Assembly (NCBI RefSeq): GCF_901709675.1 | Contig: NC_051088.1 | Span: 9,140,193-9,204,192, forward strand | DNA: 64,000 nt | Source of the DNA: Syngnathus acus | Taxonomy: Eukaryota; Chordata; Actinopteri; Syngnathiformes; Syngnathidae | Direction of reading: 5' to 3' | Shown here: one piece after another, positions 26,056 through 35,375 of the stretch | Layout: every line of letters starts with the position of its first letter | How positions within the stretch are numbered: the stretch's first letter is position 1 | Translations under genes and position numbers: made by a program | Notes under the pieces: model-generated | The model's input: the letters and a program-made list of their open reading frames with translations, nothing else | Database searches by the model: none | Told to the model about the DNA's origin: nothing

Positions 26056-26376
26056 TCTGCCGCGATAGTAACATGTCCTCGTTGTGTTTGTTGAAATTTA
26101 AAAAACAAAACAAAAAAAACCACAACAATAACAACTTCAAAGAAAATGTTATGGAAGTAAAATTTGTGTACGTTTCTCTCGCTTTCCGAGTCATATGATT
26201 ATATTTTTGCATTGGTGCTTTTGCTTGCTCCATAATAGGTAGTTTGTGAAGTACAGGTACCTTGCATCCTGCATCTTGGAGGTTGGTTGACTTTCATTTA
26301 AGTCTGTATTTGCAAAGTCGGTGGTACATTGCAAGTGGATCATATGCTTTCATCCCCCCTCACTTGTGGATCAAAT

Positions 26377-26416
26377 GTGTGCGCGCATGTGTGCGCGCCT
26401 GTGTGTGTGTGTGTGC
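26377..26416. repeat. GT/GC-rich simple repeat
   Basis: GTGTGCGCGCATGTGTGCGC followed by (GT)n, alternating purine-pyrimidine sequence about 60 bp past the gata5 stop codon, hence probably inside the 3' UTR. Confidence 0.85.
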
Positions 26417-26469
26417 ATCAGATGTCCCGGCCAGTAAGACATTGAGCCTGAGTGACTGTGCTTTTGGGC

Positions 26470-26604
26470 TCATGCTTGAGATAGAGCTTGAGATAGAGCA
26501 CACCAGGAGTTCTGTGGGGCCATTGATGTTGGAGTAAAGGCATAATCCTCATATTTAATGTCCATATGTGCTGAGGACACTGTAGTGTTTAACTGGGTAG
26601 CCGT
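26470..26604 (-). CDS. gata5: gata5 coding exon 6 (C-terminus and stop)
   Basis: After acceptor TTCCCTCTGCAG the exon encodes [20 protein letters not shown] and [24 protein letters not shown], then TGA at 26472-26470. The end matches the GATA5/6 W-C-A-L terminus but carries a second ALSQ from a 12 bp tandem duplication. Confidence 0.94.
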   Translation of the reverse strand, partial: TATQLNTTVSSAHMDIKYEDYAFTPTSMAPQNSWCALSQALSQA

Positions 26605-29600
26605 CTGCAGAGGGAAGCAAATAAAAACGATTAGGATTCTTACAAAACCAGAGTGGTTTGTTTTAATGTCCAACTAAGGTTTCCACTTAGGTTGAGGGAA
26701 TGGGTGCTTCAAGTATCGTATCGTATAATATCCATTCATTTTCAACACCACTTATTCTTTTCAGAGTTGCGGGGGGTGCAGGAGCCTTTCCCAGCTGAAA
26801 TCGGGCTAAAGGCAGTCAAGATCCTGAACTGGTCGCCAGCCAGTTGCAGGGTACACACAGAGACGAACAACCAATTAAAACAACATGCAGATCGCCACGG
26901 AGCGGGAATCGATCCCATGCTGCCCCCGCACACGTCAGGCGAGAGTGCCGAAGCGCCCCTTCATTTTCAAATGACAGCCAAAGCTAGTTAGAAGGTTTAA
27001 ATACTCTGCATTTGCCTGTGGATACTAATTGCACTGCAATTCTCGGAAAAAGAGATTACCTGGGAGGCGGATGTGACAGTCTGCCCGGCGTAGGGTGAAG
27101 AGGTCATGTTGGGTTCACTCTTGATGGTTGAGGCGTGTTCAGACACTGAGAGCGACGATGGCGAGCTGCTGTCAGAGGTGATGGGTGCTCCTAAACAATG
27201 ACAAAGTGTTTCTGAGATTGGACTATTTAGGTCTACTGTACATTGTGTACAATGAACAATGAAATCCTCCATCATTCCTTGCTATACAATTGTTATCTGA
27301 TTAAGAAGTAATTTTTGACAAAAGTAATGACCCAGAAAAAGGATGAATTTGGGTATTTTAATTATATTTGATTTATTTTAACATGTGAGACGAGTCAAAT
27401 AAACTGCCCAATATAGATTAAAAAAAAAATTTTTTTTAAATAATTTTCGGTGGCTGGGCGATATGGCTGAAAAAGTCAATCTTGATAATTACTGATTTTT
27501 GTACCTGTTAAAAATAATTAAATTAAAGTTTTTGTTCATCTGTATGGGCAAAGTTGCTCCTCCAATAATACACTGTCAATGCGTATTTGCGTTAGATGCT
27601 GGCCCAAAGTTATGTATTTCAACCTTAATTCAAGGTTCATAAGTGTAGTGAACTATAACTCTTTAGCAGTGCAAGCATTACCATTAACTGTCCAACTTAA
27701 ACCTCTTTATATTTTTAGTGGGCTCATTATTTCCATACTATGGACTAGTAGTGCATTGATATTTTACTTGGCCCATTGTGACTTTGGTTTTGGTGCTCAC
27801 TTTGTTGGTTTTTCCTATATTATTAATAAATAAATTAAATCATAAATTAAAAATAGGTGAAAACTGCTGATGTGACGGTTTATTTTCCCCTCAAGGAATG
27901 AGTAAAATAACTACTGGCAACTACACAGATGCACTTTTGCTCTACCTGTTGGTAATTTGTTCTTGGGCATCTTGGGTTTGCGCTTTCTTGTTTGTATACT
28001 TTCTTTCTTCATGGCCAGAGGTCTGGGCACCTGTACGGAGGAGAGAAGCAGTCATTAGTTGACTCACTGTTACAACAAAGACCACGGTGTCATGACAACC
28101 CACACAAGGTCCACTCCCACACCGCAACTCTGATAACAACAACCACAGTGCCCTTGGAGAGGCATTATGTTGTACAAATACAAACCGCTCGACACTGTAA
28201 AGCCATTTTCTCGCCAAATGGTACGGTTTAATTCAGGTCACGACAGTACGGTTTGGAACAGCAAACCCGAATCTGGAGAGTGCGTAGACAGTTAGTCATT
28301 AAGTGGCATGACATCACTCTGTAAACCCACCGATAAATTGAATGTAACATAGCACAGTGCTTTGCTCTGACAGCAAACACCAATGTCTTTGAATCCTCTC
28401 TTGTTTGGAGAAAAAAAATGATGAGTTTGAAAGATGAGGTCAAATTGTCTTGGATTCATCTTTTGGTGGTTTTCTGTTTCTTTTCTACTATGCAATTAAC
28501 TGTTATTAAAGCAAAAACTATCCATGTGTCCATGTCAGCTTGTCCTCATTCAGGTCACAAGAAAGCTGGAGCCTATCCAAGCTGACTTTGGAAGCGAGGC
28601 GGGGTACAGCCAGGACCGTTCCCAGCCAATCGCAGGGCATGTACTAATTAGACAAACAACCATTTCCACTCACATTTACAAAAAAAGGACAGTTTAGAGC
28701 AGTGGTTTTCAATCCGGGTCTTCAAGGGTCGGTTTCTTGGATGCTTTATATGGCTCTCTGCTGCAACAGACCTGATTCAAATGGTCAGCAAGGTCTGTGG
28801 TGCAGCAAAAAAACACCCAACAAACTGGCCCTCGAGGACCACAGTTGAAGACCCCTGGTTTAGAGCTTTCAATTTAAGTAAATTTAAGCAGTCTTGGAAA
28901 TTGAGACCTTCACCGTCACTCACCCTCTCGCTACCACACTTCACCTGCTGTGAGTACCACAGCAGTCAGGTGTCTAAAAATGGCACAGTAATTGTTTATG
29001 CACCTTTTGTCACTGTTGACAATGGAAACCAAACTGTCCCGTTTTACCAAACTCAAAGATGTAGGCTTGATAGAGTAGATAAGAAGAAAGAATGGAATAA
29101 CTGAACACCAAGTTTTCTCAAATTGCCCAATATGCATGAATAGGCCCATGAGACGCAACATACCCCGTGCAGTTTCATGTAGAGACCACAGGCGTTACAC
29201 ACTGGCTCGCCCTCAGCGTTCCGTCTCCACAGCGTGGTGGTGCTAGTATGACAGTTGGTACAGCACAGGCCGGCTCGACGAGATGTGCTCTGCTGTAGGT
29301 GAGGACAAAAAGAAAAGCATAAACTTTGGATTTTTTGCTTTTGGCTGAGATCCAAGACAGCGCTCCCCCGGGGACTCCATTTTAAGTCAAACTGTTCCCT
29401 TGAAAAAGAATCACAGGATGCCAGCGTGGGACACGAAACATACGACAGTGATGAATTATTGCTGCAAGGCTCGGATGTGAAAATAACTAATGAGTCATTA
29501 GTTGGACAGCCTTTTAACAGCAACATAAATAAAGACAAACGCAATGATCTTGTTTTGTAAAGCACAAGCGACGGCAGCCAGGTTTGCACCGAGAATCTCC

Positions 29601-32600
29601 AAAACACCTCATCCAAGGGCAAGGTCACCATGGAACAAATAGAAGGAGCTTGTGAGGTAAGGGAGCGGGGTGCTTTTGGAAAGACCAACCACAGCTGCTC
29701 TACAAAAGGTAGCAAGCTTGTGGGAAATAACCAGACGTGTGACGCCTTGCCTTGACACCCCACTCACCACTTGCACAGCAGCCTTTTTTCCCCTCCAGTC
29801 TCATAAATGACAGCCAACTGATCCTTCTTTTGCATGTTTGCTCTTCTTCGTCCAGTTAGTTTGGCAAGAATATTATATTTTTTCTTTTTTTGGTTATTTG
29901 ACAGGGACAGTGTACATCAATAAACATTTCTGTAGATGCACCAGAAATGAGCCAAGGGGCTATTTCACAGACTGTTTTTTTGTCTACTCTTGCTCTTTGA
30001 CATTCAATTATCTGGCTACTTAATGCCTGACTGTGATTGTATTGTTTACTCCTGAAGAATTTACCCCTATGAATCTGAAAATTGTGCCATAAAAAATAAA
30101 TGCCAATGGCTAAAAAGTTACATTATCCTAGCAAAATCAATTGACATCATATTTATAAATTATCCAAATCTCGTAACTGTTCAAACGTTAAGACAAATAA
30201 AAATTCCCTCAATGTGTAGCCAAATAAATAAATGCATTTTCATAATGAATGTACAAATTTAACTCAAATAATTCACTGTACAATTAATTATCAAAGGAAT
30301 TCACCATTCAAAGTATTGATAATACTACTAAGATTGTAGTTAGCTATTATTTCTTCTAGACTGAACTTTTTTTTTTGCTTCCATTAGACATAATATTGTA
30401 ATTACAGATCTTTTTTTTTCATAATGGCCCTATATTACATGCATTGTTCCGTGTGTCCAAATAAGTCATGTGTCATTGTATTTGCAGACATTGTTGACAA
30501 TAACCCTTCTTTTGTGATTCAGCTTTATCTTACCAGTCGTTTCTGAGGTTTGATGAGCGGCCTGTTGATGCCATTCATCTTGTGGTAGAGGCCACAGGCG
30601 TTGCAGAGGTAGTGTCCGGTGCCATCTCTGCGCCACAGTGGCGTGGAGATGGAGCCGCAGTTAACGCATTCCCTGCCTTCGGCGGACATGTCTTCCACCA
30701 GATCTGAGCAAAACAGTTTCAGCACTTTTAATAAAACATTCAGTCTCAATCGGGTAGAATGAACATCACCATTGGAAGCCTTTACAGATACTTAGATGCC
30801 GCTCTAAACATTACCATGCCGCATTCCACCAAGATGCATTTTTTTCCTGACCTGCCGTGAACAACACAAAGCAACGGAAGCATTGTCCCATTACATGCAC
30901 ACATTGTTGTATGCGGTGCAGCGGTTGTGCAGTGTCTCGGTCAAGCTGCTGTTTTTGAAACGCATTCTTCAACTGGTTTGAATTGTAATCATGCATATCG
31001 CTGGCATCAGCACAAAATCTGTCCAAATTGGGTCAATTTCATATTTTACACAAATCTTTAAATTGGTCAAGCCACACCTGTACGTATTATTCCCCAAGCT
31101 CCCAAAGTTTTCTTCTTTTATGTTTCCTGAAAAGTGCGATTTTTGGACATGGAAAGTTTCCACCCAATAGCAGTAATTTGCATTTTTTAATTCATTGTAT
31201 GCATTCAAGCTGTAAAACTCTCAACAAACTGCCGTGCATTCATATGATTCAACTAGCTGAAACATGTATCTTTAAACCTATAGGATTTTGCTTTATCAAG
31301 TTGTAGGGGTGGGGAACTGGTTTAGGCACAAGGGTGTGATGAATAGCTGTGGAGGAATTTAAAATAACACCACTCTCATTCCCTGAGCCATGTGATGGAG
31401 AGAGATCAAAACCTGAGTTGGGGAGACAGACTAATGGAAGGAATGGGGAGCTGGGGGTGTTAGTCAGAAAAGATCCAGGGGTCTCTTCTATCAATCACAG
31501 CCTTGACACGCAACGGACTCCTGGCATGAATTGGCCAAAACTTCCTATTACTCATCCAAAAGAACCATGCCCTGCCTGGGGACTTGGTATTGGCACATCC
31601 TCGAAATCAAGTGACTTCAACTCGAACTCGGTCCCAAAAAAAAGTGATCGGAATATCCCTACAAAAATTACATTGACTGGATTTTTTTAAACAACAACAA
31701 ATAGACTGTGATCAATTTGCTATTGCAGGCCAAAGACTCTTTTCTACAAATTTGTGAACTAAAATAGATCTCAAATTATTTAGTATTTCTTTCTTCAGTT
31801 TCAAACAATTACGGCATTTTCGACATAACTTGAATGCCTTTGAAAAGACAACTTCTGGAAAGTGATGGTTATGCGACAACCACACAAAGGACACCAGTAA
31901 ATTGTAGTTAATTAGGATCACAGATCTATTTTTACTTATTAATATTTTCCTAGTGGTTCCATATGAATTTGAGTGCTTTTGTATTCATTGGGCCTTAAAA
32001 AATAAATGTCTGGTAGAATTAAGTTTGGTTGATTTACCTTAGCATTAATCTTGTTTAATTGGTGAAAGATTAGTAACAACAACAAATCTTGACTAAATGA
32101 ATCAAAAATGCTAAATATCAATGAAGACTTTAGAAGAGTCAATTTACTGTCAAATTATGCAGGCACAGGGACATTTTGAGTATTCTTGATCACACTCTTT
32201 GTGATGGTGGAGGTGATAACTGCTGCCAATAGCTTGGGACAATGGTCTCTTGTGTCAGTGTGTATTGAGCCCTAAAATCAAAACACTGCACTGTTGCTCA
32301 GGGATTAGATTAACATTTAAATTGATTGTTCTTACTTGGTTTTTCCTCTAGAAGAATGTGGATTGTCTTGCTCCAATTTGGGGGACATTTTAAAAGAATT
32401 TGATTAAATCCATACCACTCACCCAAAGGCTACCACCTCCTTATAAATAGCAGAACCATCTGATCATGTAGTAAAATTATCATTGAATACAGTTGGTACA
32501 GGCAATGATTGTAATCAATACTGTTAAAAACCATACTATTGAAAATAAACACAATAACAAAGATAATAACAGAAGGTCCACTACAGATTTATGAAATATT

Positions 32601-33755
32601 GGACAAAAATATGAGCCACATTTGATAAAAATATTATGTTAAATTACTAATAATGACTACATACAAATGCTAATATATGATTACATTTAACAACATTGAT
32701 TAGTTCTAATTGTGCTTTTCTGTCTTAAAAGGAGCAGACCTGTTTTTGATTGTGTATTAATTAATGGCATTGTCATATGGAAAATTGTATCATACTGAGA
32801 AGATCGTTCTAAAATTTAAACTCATTTTTTTTTATCTTTAGATGGGAACAATATAAAATAGCCTTTGCATCCGTTCAAACTACAATCACAAAATTTGCAA
32901 CCATTTTCCCCCCAAAATTGCATTTGTGTATTTTCTTATCTGTTTTATACTGAATTTTTTTTTCAGTAGTGTAGATTTAAAAATGTGACAATAGCTTAAT
33001 GAGGCGAGGAAAAACGAAGATTTGTGTACTATGTTAGATTCTTGATTAAAATAAAAGTTGATTTAATTTAAATGTCATTTAAAAGATATAACGTCTTTTC
33101 CCCCTTAAATTTGTTCGATAAAAAAAGACACTTCCCATGGTTTGCCGTGAAATATCTCGACTGCATTATTATCGGTTAAATCCCCGGGCAGAAATTATGC
33201 ACATGGCCTACCGAGACTGGAGCGCCGTGTTGACATGCCTCCTTGACGGGCCTGCAGACTCATCACTCCGCTCTCGAAGGGTCCCGGTGTCCACGAGGAT
33301 GTCGCCATCTCCGGGCTCATGTAGGCGTACGGGCCAGTGTAAGAGCCTCCCACTGGGCGCACCAGAGCACCGCCGAGATGCTCCGATCGGCCGCTGTTGC
33401 CGAGCACAAGCTGGCTCTGGTAGGCGGCGTCCCGGCCGTTGTTGGTGCTCAGCGGCGGGCTGTGCGAGTACGAGAAGCCGTGTGACGGGTGAGGGCTGCT
33501 GGGCGCAAACGACGAGCCGTCCGCGTTGCTCTGGGGCCAGGCGTGATGGGCGTGATGATGGTGGTGGTGGTGGGCACCGAGGCCGTGGGACTGGTGAGGC
33601 GGCTCGCAGGTCTGCAGGTAGGAGAGGGTGGGCAGCATGCCCGGGACCCTGCTGGTCGGGACGTAGACGGGAGAGTTGGCCGAGGGGTGCATATAATTCC
33701 CGGTGTCATGTGAGTAAGGGGACTGGTTGGACGACAAGGTCAGGCTTTGATACAT
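26470..33755 (-). CDS. gata5: gata5: GATA-binding transcription factor 5, complete, six coding exons
   Basis: Nuclear zinc-finger transcription factor that binds WGATAR sites; in fish Gata5 acts in endoderm and heart formation. Join, read leftwards: 33212-33755, 30534-30703, 29164-29289, 27946-28030, 27060-27190, 26470-26604 = 1191 bp, 396 residues, close to human GATA5 (397). All junctions are GT-AG and in phase. The MYQSL start is the GATA4/5/6 N-terminus. Finger 1 uses C194, C197, C215, C218; finger 2 uses C248, C251, C269, C272; both are C-X2-C-X17-C-X2-C. The basic tail with TRKRKPK follows (294-300), then an S/T-rich region. The end, [20 protein letters not shown], resembles the EDFAF...WCAL end of GATA5. 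The paralogue call also rests on the neighbour rbbp8nl. Odd points: a tandem acceptor before finger 2 and a duplicated ALSQ at the C-terminus. Confidence 0.96.
26728..26966 (-). mobile_element. SINE-like retroposon in the last gata5 intron
   Basis: Same family as 11318-11549, in minus orientation (same as gata5). The tRNA-like head at the right end has the B-box-like GGGAATCGATCCC (26904-26916, plus strand). The body contains CTGAACTGGTCGCCAGCCAG and CAGCTGAAATCGGGCT; the tail at the left has CATTCATTTTCAACACCACTT. It lies inside the 455 bp intron between exons 5 and 6 and makes up about half of it. Confidence 0.65.
27060..27190 (-). CDS. gata5: gata5 coding exon 5 (C-terminal Ser/Thr-rich region)
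   Basis: After acceptor TTGTTTAG the exon encodes [20 protein letters not shown] and [20 protein letters not shown], then donor CAG|GTAATC. IKSE (331-334) fits the psi-K-x-E SUMO consensus; GATA4 is known to be sumoylated at a similar IKTE, so a shared site is inferred. Confidence 0.94.
27946..28030 (-). CDS. gata5: gata5 coding exon 4 (basic tail of finger 2)
   Basis: An 85 bp exon from CCGTACAG to ACAG|GTAGAG, encoding [20 protein letters not shown] and then [18 protein letters not shown] and TRKRKPK are near-invariant in GATA4/5/6 and contribute minor-groove contacts and nuclear import. Not visible in simple ORF tracks because the open frame is too short. Confidence 0.96.
28545..28675 (-). 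mobile_element. SINE-like fragment in a gata5 intron
   Basis: AAGCTGGAGCCTATCCAAGC and CCAGCCAATCGCAGGGCATG are the body of the dispersed SINE-like family, in minus orientation, without the tRNA-like head. It lies in the intron between exons 3 and 4, directly left of a MITE. Confidence 0.6.
28692..28865 (+). mobile_element. hAT-type MITE, third family, with perfect 8 bp TSD
   Basis: The element spans 28700-28857 (158 bp). Ends are CAGTGGTTTTCAA and TTGAAGACCCCTG (inverted, 11 of 13 matching). It is flanked by identical GTTTAGAG (28692-28699, 28858-28865). Inserted in the gata5 intron between exons 3 and 4 and probably spliced out harmlessly. No coding capacity. Confidence 0.87.
29164..29289 (-). 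CDS. gata5: gata5 coding exon 3 (C-terminal zinc finger)
   Basis: Encodes [20 protein letters not shown] and on to [12 protein letters not shown], the second GATA finger, which carries the main DNA-binding activity. Donor GGG|GTATGT, phase 0. The acceptor is a tandem CAGCAG; the second AG is preferred because it restores the S-x-S-R-R spacing of relatives. Use of the first would add one glutamine (exon from 29292). Confidence 0.95.
30534..30703 (-). CDS. gata5: gata5 coding exon 2 (N-terminal zinc finger)
   Basis: After acceptor TTGCTCAG the exon encodes [20 protein letters not shown] and on to [11 protein letters not shown], the first GATA finger, which stabilises binding and contacts FOG cofactors in this family. 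The 170 bp end at CTG|GTAAGA in phase 0. Confidence 0.97.
30704..33211. other. gata5: First coding intron of gata5, no feature seen
   Basis: The 2508 bp intron between the N-terminal exon and finger 1 is AT-rich, especially 31700-33130. No exon, repeat family or RNA is recognised. First introns of developmental regulators often hold enhancers, but none is claimed here. Confidence 0.6.
33212..33755 (-). CDS. gata5: gata5 coding exon 1 (N-terminal activation region)
   Basis: The ATG at 33755-33753 starts [35 protein letters not shown] (28-47) matches the conserved N-terminal activation domain of GATA4/5/6. A histidine tract follows (H62-H68, H70, H71), then a S/P-rich stretch and [12 protein letters not shown]...WTPGPFE, a second conserved block. 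The donor is CTCG|GTAGGC in phase 1. The exon is GC-rich compared with its surroundings. A 270-codon open frame on the plus strand here is a shadow of this exon. Confidence 0.95.
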
Positions 33756-34453
33756 TTTCCTCTCTTCCTTCAGGTCTTGATTTTAAAAAGGAATTTGGGT
33801 CGAGGGCTGGGCTCAGTCCTACGTGCACGGGAGACCTTGTCCACACTCCTTCGATCTCTTCCCAGGGTTCCTTGCAGCAAAAGACCACAGAAAATGCAAG
33901 ACAGAGTCATTCCAGAATAGGACATTCTCTGCCACCTCGTGAAATTTAATGCAAAATATTATAAAATAGAGAAACGCGCATGTTCTGTAAATTGCGACAA
34001 AATGCAGCTTGATTTCATGTAAAATAGAAATAACTATTGAGCGCACTTTGTTGGTCTGGCTTAATTCTCTCATATATAACAGATAAAATAACGGTTCAGT
34101 TCATTTTTGCTATAATTTCATTAGGTGCTGCTTGTTAGTATAAATTGTGTTTAATCAGAGAGTGGTTTAAAAAGTGGTAAATATACGCAAGTTTAATATC
34201 CGATCAAAATGAAGCTGTGTAAAAAATAAATCATTTTCATCACGTCAACCATTTTCCATCTGCATCAAGAGGATGAACTTGATTTAACTGGTCATAGTGA
34301 TTGAACCTCATACCGTGAGCGCTGCAAAAAAAAAATCACGCACAAACAGGCATGCGCACGCAGACACACACACACTCATATGCACAACATTGATGACAAC
34401 GCGCGGAAGGACACACGAAAAACATTATTTGATTCCAAGGGCTCTCTGCAGTG

Positions 34454-34473
34454 TCTTATCTTACCAGATAAGA
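34454..34473. promoter_or_regulatory. gata5: Perfect inverted pair of GATA sites upstream of gata5
   Basis: TCTTATCT, a 4 bp spacer TACC, then AGATAAGA: two full WGATAR sites facing each other, 0.7 kb upstream of the start codon. Palindromic GATA sites are bound with high affinity by GATA factors using both fingers, so autoregulation is possible. The same bases include a GTAAGA splice donor on the gata5 strand (CTG|GTAAGA at 34465/34464), so the conserved function could instead be splicing of a leader exon. Confidence 0.5.
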
Positions 34474-34880
34474 CCAACCGGGTGATAAAAAAAAGAAAAA
34501 AAAAAAGAAAAAAATCAGCCCAGCTCTGTAGCGGTCCAAACGTCACCCAAGGGAGAGCGCCCCGAAAGCAAACTTTGTGCAAGGAAGGAGGCGAGTGACT
34601 GACTCCAAAGCATGCAGGCGCTTCTACGCAATAGTCCTGTCAAGTAAGTCCGGGATTTTCGAATGATTTCTTGTCCTCCCGTGGTCCTCCGTCGCGTGGA
34701 GATAGGGACCGTGGCTGATAATTGCTGATAGGCGAGTGTGTCGAGTTGCTCTCCCCACTGGAAATTTTGTATGCACTCGAGGAACACGTGACCCAGCACG
34801 GAGGTAGGCCCAAAGTAAGGCTCCCGGTGGAGGAGGGCCATAGGTGCCCCCACCACCCTCATTGAAAGGCCTCTGGGTGC
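34465..34880 (-). other. gata5: Candidate 5' non-coding exon and promoter of gata5
   Basis: GATA4/5/6 genes usually start with a non-coding exon. Here a GC-richer block ends at a GTAAGA donor (34464), and an acceptor TTTTGCTGCAAG at 33871 lies 115 bases before the start codon, giving a plausible leader intron of about 0.6 kb. On the minus strand an AAAATAAAAAG run at 34904-34914 could serve as a TATA-like element about 30 bases before the block. No transcript evidence is available. Confidence 0.35.
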
Positions 34881-35278
34881 TTGCTTCCACCTGCATGCGC
34901 TATTACTTTTTATTTTAACAAAGCAAAATAATTATAAATCCAAATTTAAACGACGGAATGGAATGCCTCTTAATTAGTTGATTATTTATGTTACTTTATG
35001 CAAAATTTACTGATCTGTAAAATTTGTTTGGACCCATAGCTACTAATGCAAATTTAAATTCATGCGGACTTATATTGATTTCCTAATTAAACTTTAATTT
35101 CGTAAACGTATTGACAACATGAATACAAGAACAACATATGTATACAAGATTGCTATTTCTGATATTATGTTCTTTCCTAGAAATAATTTATTCGAATTAT
35201 TTATTAATTTAACGGCCATTACTCAGCAAACATTCGTTCTAAAACAAAATGAGGTATAAATAAATATGGAAATAAAGG

Positions 35279-35374
<96 letters not shown>
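35279..35374. repeat. (GATA)24 microsatellite upstream of gata5
   Basis: Twenty-four uninterrupted GATA units, 96 bp. Each AGATAG overlap satisfies the WGATAR consensus, so the tract is a dense array of potential GATA-factor sites. It lies 1.5 kb upstream of the gata5 start codon. Perfect units imply it is young or highly mutable. Confidence 0.97.

Positions 35375-35375
<1 letters not shown>

Noticed and set aside
29053-29763. 236-codon continuous frame on the minus strand around gata5 finger 2
   Set aside because: Only the part 29164-29289 is exon; the rest is intron read-through, bounded by a clear acceptor and donor.
33137-33949. 270-codon open frame on the plus strand
   Set aside because: It is antisense to gata5 exon 1 and its Arg/Gly/Ser-rich composition reflects the GC-rich sense codons; the minus-strand protein is clearly the real one.
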